Under the pieces are notes generated by a model that did no database searches, was not told the origin of the DNA, and worked only from the letters and a program-made list of their open reading frames with translations. From assembly GCF_024666595.1 (NCBI RefSeq), contig NZ_CP088296.1, positions 2,780,501-2,844,500 of the forward strand: a stretch of DNA of 64,000 nucleotides, written 5' to 3'. This DNA is from Sphingomonas sp. J315. GTDB taxonomy: Bacteria; Pseudomonadota; Alphaproteobacteria; Sphingomonadales; Sphingomonadaceae. The translations under genes were made by a program, and so were the position numbers. Below, in pieces: positions 63,313 through 64,000 of this stretch (positions are counted from its first letter, which is position 1; every line of letters starts with the position of its first letter).

Positions 63313-63948
63313 ATGGCACGCCCGCCGCGCGCCTTGTCGCCCGAGGAACGGGCGCTGTGGCAGCGCGTCATTTCCAGCGTGACGCCGATTGCGAAGCGAC
63401 CTGCAAGCCTCCCCCCTCAGCGGACGGGTTGGGGGTGGGGCGTCCGCATCTCACCGAGACCCGTCGCCCGGAGGATAGGCCCCACCCCAACCCCTCCCCT
63501 GAAGGGGAGGGGCTTAAGAAGGTGAAGGGGCGCGTACCGTCACCGCGCCAGCCCCCCGCCGCCGCCACCCGCACCCAAACAACCCCGCGACACACTCGAT
63601 GGCGGCTGGGATCGCCGCTTGTCGCGGGGTCTTGTCGCGCCCGAAAGCACGATCGACCTGCACGGCCACACGCTTTCCAGTGCCCACGCGATGCTCGACC
63701 AGGGACTGGCCCGGGCGATTGCGCGGGGCGACCGCGTTCTGCTGCTGATCACCGGCAAGCCGCCGCGCCCCGAGTCCGAACGACCGCATGCGCGCGGCGC
63801 GATCCGCGCGGCGGTGGGGGACTGGCTCGCCGCATCCCGCCATGCCGATGCCGTCGCCGCAGTGCGCGGCGCGCACCCCCGACATGGCGGGCAGGGTGCG
63901 CTCTATATCGTGTTGCGCCGTCCCCGGTCGCCGGCGCGAAATTTTTAA
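63313..63948 (+). pseudogene. Smr-domain protein interrupted by a REP-like element
   Basis: N-terminal 30 residues (MARPPRALSPEERALWQRVISSVTPIAKRPA) match the front of Smr/MutS2-type proteins in this neighbourhood. The Smr endonuclease domain follows (STIDLHGHTLSSAHAMLDQGL, LLITGKPPRPE, HGGQGALYIVLRR). Between them lies a palindromic element at 63406-63514 and a TGA at 63523-63525 in the same frame. Downstream the frame reopens through PPPPPPAPKQPRDTLDGGWDRRLSRGLV. The gene therefore looks split, unless an unannotated second start makes the C-terminal half alone. Confidence 0.7.
63406..63514. repeat. Palindromic element inside the smr gene
   Basis: Left arm AGCCTCCCCCCTCAG through GGGTTGGGGGTGGGGC and right arm GCCCCACCCCAACCC through CTGAAGGGGAGGGGCT are inverted. 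The right end includes the GGGGAGGGGC hairpin also seen at 16395-16420. It interrupts the linker between the N-terminal segment and the Smr domain. Confidence 0.8.
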
Positions 63949-63974
63949 CTCTTTCGCGGCATACCTTTGTGAAC

Positions 63975-63993
63975 AGCCGGAATTGGTCCGGCT
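63975..63993. terminator. Hairpin after the smr gene
   Basis: A perfect 7-bp stem AGCCGGA/TCCGGCT with a 5-base loop. No T-run follows within the window. Confidence 0.4.
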
Positions 63994-64000
63994 GGCGTGG

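Overview
The window is high-GC DNA from an alphaproteobacterium, most likely a sphingomonad (Sphingomonas or a close relative). The basis is protein character and gene order: a long TonB-dependent receptor, GapR and TimA-type proteins, a plant-type GshA, ruvCAB, the secB/timA/mltA/smr neighbourhood, and many short intergenic palindrome pairs starting CGTCA. No rRNA, phage, integrase or CRISPR array was seen. There is one tRNA gene (tRNA-Asp).

Region 1 (about 1-25400) is a lipid or acyl-CoA catabolic cluster: a TonB-dependent receptor, an MFS carrier, a tandem TetR regulator, four acyl-CoA dehydrogenases, a zinc alcohol dehydrogenase, an APH-like kinase, two SDRs, a TesB thioesterase, an amidase, a bifunctional FadB/FadJ, two beta-lactamase-fold hydrolases and an acyl-CoA ligase. 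One dehydrogenase (7103-8386) and the kinase (9608-10669) look like the two halves of mammalian ACAD11, which suggests oxidation of 4-hydroxy fatty acids. GATTCGAA recurs in three intergenic regions here, a possible operator.

Region 2 (25400-35900) is mixed: a DUF4253 protein, an M13 peptidase, glycerol kinase, an AI-2E-family permease, tRNA-Asp, DoxX, Lrp/AsnC, an S41-like protein, GapR, YbjQ, YebC and a hemerythrin-domain protein.

Region 3 (36000-41650) is the ruvC-ruvA-ruvB locus. Between ruvA and ruvB sit a GH10 xylanase behind two XylR-like boxes and a GIY-YIG gene bracketed by 31-bp inverted repeats. A TPR/PRMT-like methyltransferase, broken by an amber codon, follows ruvB.

Region 4 (41650-57900) holds an OmpA-family protein, TypA, small secreted proteins, a TelA/XpaC-like pair, a CysQ/IMPase-like phosphatase, PmbA, UbiA, RsmE, a lower-GC DUF6624 gene, GshA, a TPR protein and a broken sorbosone-dehydrogenase-like gene.

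Region 5 (57950-64000) carries trpS, murJ and secB on the minus strand, and timA-like, mltA and a repeat-interrupted smr on the plus strand.

Single-base frameshifts interrupt many genes, including trpS and murJ, which are normally essential. Several lie in runs of six G where five would restore the frame. Sequence error is the likeliest cause, so I annotate these as whole genes and give the break positions.
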